From Triparma columacea (Eukaryota > Sar > Bolidophyceae > Parmales > Triparmaceae), in the NCBI GenBank assembly GCA_030267965.1, contig BRYA01000069.1:1-22521 (forward strand): a DNA stretch of 22,521 bases. Direction: 5' to 3'. Of the stretch, positions 8,377-17,139 are shown one piece after another. How positions within the stretch are numbered: position 1 is the first letter of the stretch; every line of letters begins with the position of its first letter. A program made the position numbers and the translations under genes. The notes under the pieces are model-generated. The model was not told the DNA's origin. It searched no databases and saw only the letters and a list, made by a program, of their open reading frames with translations.

Positions 8377-11300
8377 CTCGTCCAGCGGCCACATGAGAGC
8401 TTTTAGATTTAGCGCCTGTGATAACATTTTGCAAAAGTGAGATAAAAATACAAAGCTTCGACACGCCCTCCCGCGACTCTCCAGGACTCTTCTAGAGTAT
8501 TAAATTGTCCTTTCTCTCTTCCAGCTCTCAATGCACAACTCACCTCGTCCGGCATCCTCATGACCATTTTCAGAGTCTGCGGTAATGGCGATTATGGTGT
8601 TTGTTATGTTAGTCAACATGAAGAGATATCAACGCGTGCTCCTCGTTTCTGTGTAGCATATCATGCGCCCCACGCGGTCGCCGGAGACAGAACCCATGTG
8701 GTCGCCACAGACGGAACCCATGCGGTCGCCGCAGACTGAACCCATGCGGTCGCCAGAGACGGATCCCGTGCGGTTGCCGCAGCGCGTTCCGCACGCAGGC
8801 GGTGAGAAAAAATACAAAGTTTCAACGCATCCTCCCGCGCCTCTCCTGCTCTCCCCTAGAATACTAAATTGCCCTTTCTCTCTCCCGGCTCTCAACGCAC
8901 AACTCACCTCGTCCGGCATCATCATGACCAATTTCAGAGTCTGCGGTAATGGTGATTATGGTGTTTGTTATGTTAGTCAACATGAAGAGATTTCAACACG
9001 TGCTCCTCATTTCTGTGTAGCATATCAAGTGCCCCGCGCGGTCGCCGGAGACGGAACCCATGCGGTCGCCGCAGAAGTGCCCCATGCGGTCGCCAGTATA
9101 AGCGCCCCGTGCGGTCGCCGCAGACGGAACCCACGCAGTCGCCGGAGACGGATCCCATGCTGTCGCCGCAGACCGGCGCGCGCGCACGTGTGCCGCGGCC
9201 GCCGCCCGTCGAGCTCGACGCCGAGGGCCAGGCCCTCCGCAAACGGCTCCGCGCGTTCCACACGCAGGCAGTGAGAAAAACTACAAGGGTCTCCCCCCCT
9301 GGGACTCCCTGAATCGAACTTACCTTGGTCTTGTCCAGCGTCTTCATGAGAGCTTTTAGATTTAGACACTGTGAAGGGGACAACACAATAGTTGCAAGAG
9401 TGAGAAAAAAATACAAAGCTTCAAGACGTCCTCCCGCGACTCTCCCGCGACTCTCCCGCAACTCTCCTGCGACTCTCCCGCAACTCTCCTGCGACTCTCC
9501 CGCGACTCTCCCGCTCTCTCCTAGAGTATTAAAATGTCCTTTCTCTCTTCTAGCTCTCAACGCACAACTCACCTTGTCCAGCGTCCTCATGACCATTTTC
9601 AGAGTCTGCGGTAATGGCGATTATGGTGTTTGTTATGTTAGTCAACATGAAGAGATATCAACGCGTGCTCCTCGTTTCTATGTAGCATATCATGCGCCCC
9701 ACGCGGTTTCCGGAGACAGAACCCAGCGGTCGCCGCAGAAGCGCGCCCCACGCGGTCGCCGCAGAAGTGCCCCATGCGGTCGCCGTAGAAGCGCCCCTGC
9801 GTTCGCCGCAGACGGAACCCACGCAGTCGCCGGAGACGATCCCATGCGGTCGCCGCGGCCGCCGCCCGTCAAGCTCAACGTCAAGGGCCAGGCCCTCAGC
9901 GAACGGCTCCACGCGTTCCGCACCCAGGCGGTGAGAAAAAACTACAAAGTTTCAACACACCCTCCGCGACTCTTCCGCTCTCCCCTAGAGTACTAAAATG
10001 TCCTTTCTCTCTTCTAGCTCTCAACGCACAACTCACCTCTTCCGCCGTCCTCTTGAACATTTTCAGAGTCTGCGGTAATGGTGATTATGGTGTTTGTTAT
10101 GTTAGTCAACATGAAGAGATATCAACGCGTGCTCCTCGTTTCTATGTAGCATATCATGCGCCCCACGCGGTTTCCGGAGATAGAACCCAGCGGTCGCCGG
10201 AGACGGAACCCATGCGGTCGCCGGAGACAGAACCCATGCGGTCGCCGCAGACGGAACCCACGCAGTTGCCGGAGACGGAACCCACGCAGTCGCCGGAGAC
10301 GGATCCCATGCGGTCGCCGCGGCTGCCGCCCGTCGAGCTCGACGCCGAGGGCCGGGCCCTCCGCGAACGGCTCCGCGCGTTCCACACGCAGGCGGTGAGA
10401 AAAAATACAAGGGTCTCCCCCCCTATCACTCCCTGAATCGAACTTACCTCGGTCTTGTCCAGCGTCCTCGTGAGAGCTTTTAGATTTAGATACTGTGAAG
10501 GGGACAACACAACACATTGCAAAAGTGAGTACACAATAAAAGTTTCAACGCGTCCTCCTGCGACTCTCCCGCTCTCCCCTAGAGTATTAAATTGTGCTCT
10601 TTCTCTTCTGGCGCTCAACGCACAACTCACCTCGTCTGGAGTCCTCATGACCATATTCGGAGTCTGCGGCGATTATGGCGTTTGTTAGTCAACATGAAGA
10701 GATTTCCACGCGTGCTCCTCGATTCCATGTAGAATATCAAGGGTCTCCGCCCCTTCGACCCCGTGAATCGAACTTACCTTGGTCTTGTCCAGCGTCTTCG
10801 TGAGAGCTTTTAGATTTAGCAACTGCGAAGGGGACAACACAACACATTGCAGTGAGAAAAAAATACAAAGTTTCAACGCGCCCTCCTGCGACTCTCCCGA
10901 GTATTAAAATGTATTTTCCTTTTCGGCTCTCAACGCACAACTCACCTCGTCCAGAGTCCTCATGACCATTTTTAGAGTCTGCGGTAATGGCGATTAATGA
11001 TGTTTGTTAGTCAAAATGAAAAGATTTCCACGCGTGTCCCTCGATTCCGTGTAGCATTTCAAGCGCCCCATGCGGTCGCCGCAGACAGAACCCACGCGGT
11101 CGCCGGAGACGGTTCCCATGCGGTCGCCGCAGACCGGCAAGCGCGCACGTGCGCCGCGGCCGCCGCCCATCGAGCTCGACGCCGAGGGCCAGGCCCTCCA
11201 CGAACGGCTCCGCGCGTTCCGCACGCAGGCGGAAAGAAAAAACTACAAAGTTTCAACGCGCCCTCCCGCGACTCTCCCGCTCTCTCCTAGAGTATTAAAA

Positions 11301-11684
11301 TGAAATCTCTCTCTTCCGGCTCTCAACGCACAACTCACCTCGTCCAGAGTCCTCGTGACCATTTTCAGAGTCTGTGGTAATGGCGATTATGGCGTTGGGT
11401 TAGTCGAAATGAAAAAGATTTCCACGCGTGATCCGACATGTCGTCCTTTTTCACTGGAGAATATCAAGGGTTTCCACCCCTAAAGCCCCTGACACGACTC
11501 TCTCACCTTGTCCAGCAGCATCTCCATGAGGTCTTTCAATTGCCGAAGACGGAGTAACTTGCCTCTCATGGCCTAGATCAGGTATTGAATGGCAGTTATC
11601 GGACATCGGGGCGTCGACCTGAAGTATATCACTCTCCCTCGCACGCTCTTCACTCCCTCCTCGGGAATCATTTTTCGTGTCCAT
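8377..11684 (-). CDS. Proposed microexon array encoding the N-terminal repeats of the START protein
   Basis: Start exon 11507-11684: first ATG after an in-frame stop, 59 codons plus one base, donor GTGAG. Then, in minus order, 11339-11371, 10946-10978, 10778-10822, 10631-10663, 10448-10492, 10037-10069, 9573-9605, 9324-9368, 8908-8940, 8544-8576 and 8377-8415. Lengths are 33, 45 or 39 nt, all multiples of three. Each is preceded by CAG (mostly TTACCGCAG or TTCACAG) and followed by GTGAGT or GTAAGT. Read in the phase left by the start exon they encode two alternating peptide types: DSENGHEDSGR-like (33 nt) and VSKSKSSHEDAGQDQ-like (45 nt; the 39-nt one is a shortened form). The last one joins 8233 in frame, giving a 2658-residue product without stops. 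The product here is hydrophilic, Ser/Asp/Glu/His-rich and probably disordered. Alternatives: a decayed exon array or an independent short gene. Splicing is inferred from signals only. Confidence 0.55.
9435..9511. repeat. 11-bp minisatellite in an intron
   Basis: Seven copies of CGCGACTCTCC with C/T and G/A changes (9435-9445 and then every 11 bp to 9511), followed by a degenerate CGCTCTCTCC. The unit is not a multiple of three, which agrees with its position inside the intron between the proposed exons 9324-9368 and 9573-9605. Confidence 0.85.
10164..10320. repeat. 24-bp minisatellite, largest of five clusters
   Basis: About six and a half copies of a 24-bp unit close to CGGTCGCCGGAGACGGAACC plus CATG. 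Related clusters lie at about 8667-8790, 9035-9170, 9700-9860 and 11070-11145. Because the unit is a multiple of three and GC-rich, several frames on both strands stay open, which produces apparent MRSPQTEP-type proteins on the plus strand and Arg-rich ones on the minus strand. The clusters sit in the proposed introns of the microexon array. Confidence 0.8.
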
Positions 11685-12455
11685 GTGCTGTGAGCTCAAC
11701 TCTCGCGGGATTCAGAAATCTGTAGGGGCATGCGTAAATGGTGAGAGTGAGAATACTGTCGGTCTCGTCCTATCTTTGATGATGTTGCCCTCGGTCCCTC
11801 AAGTCGTTTCGCCCATCTTAGAATCCAACCACATCACAAAATGGATCCTTCAAACGCTTCCTTTATCCTCAGGGTATTTCTGTTGCCACTTTCCGTTGAT
11901 TTACGCCTCTCCGCTCCTCCAACGCTTCACTTAATTCTTTTCCTCCCCCTAGACTTACCTTTTCAGCCCCCGCCCCTTGGCCCCAGTCCTTCAAGGGTTC
12001 AAGGAAAAGTTGACTCGTGAAGTGACACAAACTGCAATTTAACTTATGGCCGGTTTACGCACGCAATGGAGTGCTCACAATGCTTCTGTCTTCGGTAACT
12101 TCTTAGGCTGCAGTCCCTCGGTTGTTATCTGTAGGAGGATCCCAAATTTTAAACTGAGAGAAGGTGGCTTCTCCGACTCTTCTATACTTCCAAACTGCAA
12201 TTTCACTTATGGCCGGTGTACGCACGCAATGGGTTGCTCCCGATGCTTCTGTGTTTTTGTTAGCTTCTAAGGCGCAGTCCCTCAGTTGTTATTGGTTTGA
12301 GTTGAGTTATATAATTAGGGATGCACAAACTTCACCAAAGTGCCAAAAAAAAAACAAGTCAAGTGCCAAAATAAAAAAAAGAACCAAGAGAAAGTTTCTA
12401 TTGCAAGAATGGACTGTCTCTATTGTTTTATGCAATCCATCCCATTGCTTGCATA
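11685..12455. other. Intergenic region between START-gene 5' end and PRODH 3' end
   Basis: No gene is supported. It should hold the promoter of the proposed START transcript (starting below 11684, minus) and the 3' UTR of the proline dehydrogenase gene. Its main visible structure is the direct repeat at 12031-12292. An A-rich stretch lies at 12342-12380. The overlapping plus-strand open frames (11677-11934, 12046-12496) have no recognisable protein features. Confidence 0.6.
12031..12292. repeat. Pair of 98-bp direct repeats
   Basis: Copy 1 is 12031-12128 and copy 2 is 12194-12292, each starting ACTGCAATTT and ending CAGTTGTTAT or CGGTTGTTAT. Both include a CTTATGGCCGG core and GTCCCTC near the end. 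They differ by scattered substitutions and a 1-bp indel and are separated by 65 bp of unrelated sequence. Origin unknown; no terminal inverted repeats were seen. Confidence 0.75.
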
Positions 12456-14406
12456 TCACGACGCCATTCCAACTCGCCTCATTATTTCCTTTTTGATCAT
12501 GACAATCTCCTGCCCCATGCCCGCAGTAATGTCGCTGTTTTCCTGGGCCCTCCTTATGAGGTACGGGAGGACCTCCTCAACCTTCCCGTAGGGGACGTAC
12601 TTCATCGCTGAATAACCCGAGTTGCCGAGGTTGAAGCTGAGGTCGTCCCTCATCCCGAGGAGCTGCGCGAAGTGGACCCCGCTCTTCTCCTTGTCTTTAC
12701 CAAGCTCCTGCAACAAAGCGACGGCCTGCTCTATCGAATCCTTGTTGTGGCTGGCCACCATAACCTCCCCACTCGTCTTGTTGGTATGCTGGTCTTCGAT
12801 GAGCTTCTGCATGAGGTTGTTGTAGCAGTTGTGGGTGTCCTCGATTGTGTCATGGATAGGCGACTCGTACCCCATCTCCTTTGCCCTCTGCCTCTCTGCG
12901 ACCATGTAGGCCCCCCTCACAAGCTTGGCGGCAAAGTGGTAGTTGTTTCTCTTGGCCCTATCGAGGTCGATTTCGACCCTGGTTGCGGCGTCCTTGAGGT
13001 AGCACTGGTATGTGTTGAAAATGACGGGAACGTCACCAGTGTTGAAAGCCTTCATTAGGCTGATTGTGAGGTTGTCGATTGCGGGCTGGTAGTACGTCTG
13101 CTCAGCGTCAATTAGGAGCCTGACATTGTTTTCGGCGGCGCACTCAGCGATGTCGAAAAGCCTCTCCCTCATCCTGATCATCAGTTCGAGTTCCTCAGGG
13201 TTGGGGCAGGCCTTCGACAGGGGGCCTTCCTTGTTCACGCAGTTTTCAACGAGACGGGGGAGATCCTGAGGCTTGAGGAGTTTGCTCCACTCGATATAGT
13301 CGATTAGTCCGTCTCCATTGGCATCAAGCCTTGGGATGAGGTCCGGGAGCCTCTGCACAGAGGAGGAACAAAGGGGGAGTTTTGTGAGCGGAGTGTGTGT
13401 CTTATAAGTTGCCTTAAAAATTGTGGCTTTTGTCTTCGCTTGCTCTCTTTCGCTTCTTTTCCTCTCTCACCTCTTCAGCGTCAGTGAAGACTTCCCTGTA
13501 AACCTTCTCAAAATTAACAACAGTGACCAACCCGTCTCCGGATTTGTCGAATCTATCAAAGAGCCTCGCGCTCTCAACGATGGCCGTTGACATCCTCTCA
13601 AGCAGCAGGGGGTTCCCCAGTGCTGTTATCTTGAGGGCCGCAAAGCCATGGGGGGTGACCTCCTTGACTGCCCTTATGCAGGTCTTGAAAATTTCCACGT
13701 GGTGGTCACACTGCTCCTCGGAAAAATAGTCGTAGGTTCGCGCGGGCTGATTGATTTCGATATTTTGGTCCTCAGGTGATGTGACAATGGCGTCGTCAGG
13801 AGCGTTCTCTGCAGCGTAGTCTAGAATCCCATTTATCCCATTCTCGTTCAGCAGCTTTATGCAGGGCCTCAAGTCATCCACGGTCTCCCCTCCGCAGAAA
13901 TGCTTGAAAAACGTCTGCTTGACGACAGCGTCTACCACGGTGCCGCCGAAAACCTGCTTGCTCAGGCTGAGGACTTTGTCTGCATTGCTGACCAAGGGTC
14001 TGACAGTGCAAAGGCTAAATATGGTGTAGCTTCTGATGAGCTCAAACATCGACTTGTTTCCGAAAGCGGTCTCGGGGTTGGTAAAGTCAACATCCAAAGC
14101 TTTATCAATTGAGAGGGAGGAAGAGGGGGAAGGAGGGCTCATTGCCGTAGTAGTAGAGAAGGATGTAGTAGAGAAGGATGTTGTCGAAGACATCGATGAA
14201 TGTGGCACTGAAGATCTCGAGTGTTTCAAACTGAGTACCTCTGGTCTATTGTGGAGTGCTCTTTTCAAACCCTCAAACGGTGTCGAGGAAGGGCCAAGAC
14301 CTGTATTCTCTTGTTTCAAACCCAATTCATTTCCCGTGGACGTGCTCCGAAATCTAACCAAGCGAACAGTGCAAGGTGGTCTTAGCATGCGCGAGATCCC
14401 GCTCAT
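12456..14406 (-). CDS. PRODH: Proline dehydrogenase, mitochondrial, with two EF-hands
   Basis: Two exons, 13471-14406 (312 codons) and 12456-13352 (298 codons plus stop), joined in phase 0 across a 118-nt intron (donor GTGAG, acceptor GTGCAG); 610 residues. The enzyme oxidises L-proline to pyrroline-5-carboxylate with FAD in mitochondria. I chose the ATG at 14406 because it begins a classic Arg-rich presequence (MSGISRMLRPPCTVRLVRFR); upstream in-frame ATGs exist but precede a pyrimidine-rich AG. A Ser/Thr-rich linker covers 55-100. Catalytic-barrel signatures include LIDAEQTYYQPAID (392-405), KLVRGAYM (455-462), VMVASHN (508-514), HFAQLLGMRDDLSFNL (539-554) and YLIRRAQEN (576-584), whose Arg and Glu residues bind the proline carboxylate and FAD region in the family. 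EF-hand loops are at 287-298 (DKSGDG, non-acidic position 12) and 322-333 (DANGDGLIDYIE, canonical). The intron falls between the two EF-hands. Calcium control is plausible; EF-hand PRODH is known from kinetoplastids. Confidence 0.95.
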
Positions 14407-14621
14407 TCTGAAGAGAGAAGAGAAAGAAAGGGTATGCATAAAATAAGAACAAAATTGGGTTCCGTGTCTGGTGGTCAGAAATGACTTGATACAGGAATGC
14501 ATACTGTGGGATAACATCACTTATAAGAAGAATATACTCAAATTATTTATTTCGGAACGCATCGCTAATCCGTTCGATGTAAAAGCAGTCTCTCGTTATT
14601 TGAGCCTTTTCGTAAGTAATC

Positions 14622-14684
14622 CCTCCTCCTCCTCCTCCTCCTCCTCCTCCTCCTCCTCCTCCTCCTCCTCCTCCTCCTCCTCCT
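14622..14684. repeat. (CCT)n microsatellite
   Basis: About 21 perfect CCT triplets between the 5' end of PRODH and the 3' end of the next minus-strand gene. The minus strand is pure purine (AGG)n. It lies outside both coding regions; an apparent poly-Ser frame on the plus strand here is only the repeat. Confidence 0.9.
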
Positions 14685-14715
14685 CTTCAATCCTCCTACC
14701 CTCAGGAACATTCCC

Positions 14716-16696
14716 TTAATTAGGAACTTCTTTGACGACTGTCTTCTTCTTGCCCCCGAACACGAAGAAGACTGGCCAAAACACCACCCTGATGGGGAAC
14801 CACACCGTCCACTTCAGGACCATCTTGACGATTCCCCAGGCGTACAGGTAGAACAGGTACACCGCGACCACGTAGCCTACGCAGTCGACCACGAACTCCC
14901 CGTCGAGCTGCAGGGGGGGTGGGAGGGGGGGGGGGTTAAAATTAAGGTAAGTCAGTCTTGCCAAAGTAAGTTCGTTCTCCTCTATTCTTACTTACCTCCA
15001 TGACGTTGAGCACTCCATCGATCCCCTCCCCCGGAGTCTCACTCTTGTACTTCTCTCTCGTGACCTTTGCCCCCTCTTGGACCATGGACGCCACACTTAG
15101 TCTAAGGTTCTTGGCCTCCCTCCTCAACTTCTCCCATAGCTCCACGGCCGCTGGTTTGGTCTCCTCGTAGAATTCCTTCGCCTTGACTTTGGCGGTCTCA
15201 ACGTGTTCCTCCACGTGCTCCTTGTAGATTGGCTTGACCTTTGCGTCCACGATGGGGGCGAGGTTGGTGTTGTAGGCGTCGAGGGCGGCTTCGGAAGCGA
15301 GGGTCGCATAGGGGGACGCGACAGATACGCCCTCAAGGACGGCGTCGTAGATGAGGCCCTGGTAGACGCTGCTTGCCTCCTTGGTCTGCTGAAGGAACTG
15401 CAAAATAGCGCAAGGGGGGTAATATTAGGCTTGTGCTAGAAAGAGCGTTGGGCGTGGGGTCGTCCCCAAATTTCTACCCCCTCTCACTCACCTCCCCGCT
15501 CTGTTCCATCATCTCCCTCCCCTTCCCCCTAACGTCCCCTGCGACCACCTGCATGACCTTCACCCCCTCCTCTCCCTTCTCCATAGCGTACGCGGCGGCG
15601 GTGTTAAGATTCTTGATCGCCGCGTCCTTCGTGCTGTTGTAAACGACCTCCCCATCGTGCATCATAAGGGTGAAGTTGCAGTACTGCGAGGTGGGGGGCG
15701 GCGGAGAGGGCGGGGGGCGAGGGGGAGGGGAACGGTGACGGGGCGGTGAGGGGGGTGGTCAAAGAACGGCAAGAGGATCTCAGCGCGTCGCAAAATTGTT
15801 CATCAAACCATAAGGAAAAGTTTGTGTTGCTTAGCTGGCTTCCGTCAAAACCCCTCCAACTCTTCTCACCTTGCTGACACCGGTACCTTGCTTTCCTTTC
15901 TTGTTGCCCTCCTCGATCTCCTTCTTGAGGTCCCTGATCTCCGTGTTGAGGTCAATCACTTTTTGGTTGATCCTCTTGATCTCGGCGTCCTTCTCAGCCA
16001 GCTTCTCCCCTTTGGCCGTCAGCTCACTACCGAGGGACTCCTTAACGGCGGCGAGCTTCTCAGTCAAGTGAGTTACGGACAGCGTAGACTCGCGGAGGTC
16101 CTTGGAGCAGACGTTGAAGCTCTCGTCTGACTCCATTTGCCTTGTTGTCTGCTGCTTCAGAGCCTCCTTAGCGGAGGAGAGCTCGGACTGGATACCGGCG
16201 AGGTCGGCGTTCGTGGAAGTCGCAGATGCCAGGGCATTCTGGGATTCAGTCAGAGCAACAGAGGCGGCGTCGAGCTTCACCTGGACTGCTTGGACCTCCT
16301 CAATGGTTGCAGTGCACTTGACGGCTGGAAATTGTTTTGGGGGGATCGTGTGAGTTTGCTGACCTCAGGAATATATCGTTGGTCGTCATCATTGGTTGTA
16401 ACTTCTGTCGTTTTCGATGATTTCGGCGTCTATGCAATTCCCAAACGGACAAACGGGCGTGACTCGTGCTGAAATTAAATTAACTCACCTTCAGGGCACT
16501 TTGGCGCAGGTGGGCAGGACTCACAGGTCTTGCAGGTTTCACATTCCTCGCATTCAGGGCATTCTTGGGGAGATGATTCAGTGGAAGCTGTTTTGTCCTT
16601 CTTCTTCTTTTTTGGGCCGAGGGAGTGAGTTGGGGAAATGAAGAGGAGAAGGACAAGAAGGACGAGAAGGATCATCGGACGAAAATTCATCTTCAT
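14716..16696 (-). CDS. Secretory-pathway coiled-coil membrane protein with Cys ladder
   Basis: Five exons inferred from donors, acceptors and phase: 16489-16696, 15870-16324, 15492-15683, 14996-15397 and 14716-14907, giving 482 residues without stops. Residues 1-25 are a signal peptide (basic start, then a Leu/Val-rich core). A Lys cluster (29-35) is followed by six Cys spaced exactly every three residues (46, 49, 52, 55, 58, 61), then Cys 67 and 73. Residues about 85-215 are a heptad-like coiled coil rich in Lys, Glu and Leu. Residues 286-415 are long amphipathic helices. The last exon has two hydrophobic segments (about 424-447 and 451-470) and ends in a Lys-rich tail, so the protein is probably anchored in the ER or a later membrane with the coiled coil in the lumen. 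I do not recognise the family. Introns are 88-186 nt with very C-rich pyrimidine tracts. Only 443 bp separate its start from the divergent plus-strand gene. Confidence 0.75.
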
Positions 16697-17139
16697 TTTA
16701 TTTGGAGGTGAGTTGAAAGGGTTTTGTCAACCGACGGGGGGGGTTGGAGTTTGTGGGGTGTTTCCAAAAAAGTCCTGTGACTCGAAGACCCGAGACGGAA
16801 TCGGACAGGGGCACACAAATCTTGTCATGGATTCCCTTGAAGTAGTCAGCCTGCAGCTATTTGGCTCCGACGCTGAATTGTGCAGTAGTTTTGTTGCCAC
16901 ATTTGACGTGTCCTCGTTCATCTTTGAATCGTGAGTTCTCTCTTTGTCCTATTTAATCCATCTCCACATTCGAATCGCCCTCACCCCAACACCTCAATGT
17001 ATCCCCCATTCCCCTCTCGTATCTTCACTGCAGCCCCTGTGCGAAGATTTTCCTTTCTCGAATTATTTCTATAGCTATCCTCGTTTCGTCCCTTCTAATA
17101 AAGCTCCCAACCTTCTACTCTATCTCCAAAAATCGCAAC
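16697..17139. promoter_or_regulatory. Shared divergent promoter region
   Basis: Non-coding gap between two genes transcribed away from each other (starts at 16696 minus and 17140 plus), so it must hold both promoters. No TATA box at a convincing distance was identified. A pyrimidine tract followed by CACTGCAG (about 17021-17031) could be a splice acceptor of a 5' UTR exon on the plus strand, but no matching upstream coding exon was found. Confidence 0.4.

Larger units (their letters stand above)
8416..11400. repeat. Tandem segmental array of exon-plus-intron units
   Basis: The landmark CTCAACGCACAACTCACC (or a close variant) recurs near 8526, 8891, 9557, 10020, 10616, 10930 and 11321, spacing 315 to 666 bp. 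A full unit on the minus strand has a 45-nt block, a GC-rich segment with a 24-bp minisatellite, a stop-rich segment with a TTGACTAACATAACAAACAC core, a 33-nt block, and an AT-richer intron ending in CACAG. Several units lack the 45-nt block or the GC-rich part. Intron copies are nearly as similar as the exon-like blocks, so duplication was recent or is kept homogeneous by recombination. Confidence 0.8.

Noticed and set aside
9305..9330. GTTCGATTC on the minus strand, like a tRNA T-loop (also near 10438 and 10770)
   Set aside because: The flanking five bases do not pair and no acceptor, D or anticodon arms could be found; it is the start of an intron after a GTAAG donor.
8663..11303. Plus-strand open frames with MRSPQTEP-like repeats and a VELDAEGQALRERLRAF-like stretch
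   Set aside because: They arise from the GC-rich 24-bp minisatellite and its flank. Between copies the changes alter residues in the plus frame (Glu/Lys, Asp/Asn, Ala/Val) but are mostly silent in a minus frame, and the plus frames run through intron-like sequence.
8377..11569. Leu-rich phase-0 reading of the microexons starting at an ATG at 11569
   Set aside because: It is open, but substitutions between copies are mainly residue-changing in this frame and it does not join the START ORF in frame.
11677..12611. Overlapping plus-strand open frames in the intergenic region and over the PRODH 3' end
   Set aside because: No motifs, and part of them covers the conserved minus-strand PRODH sequence or the direct repeats.
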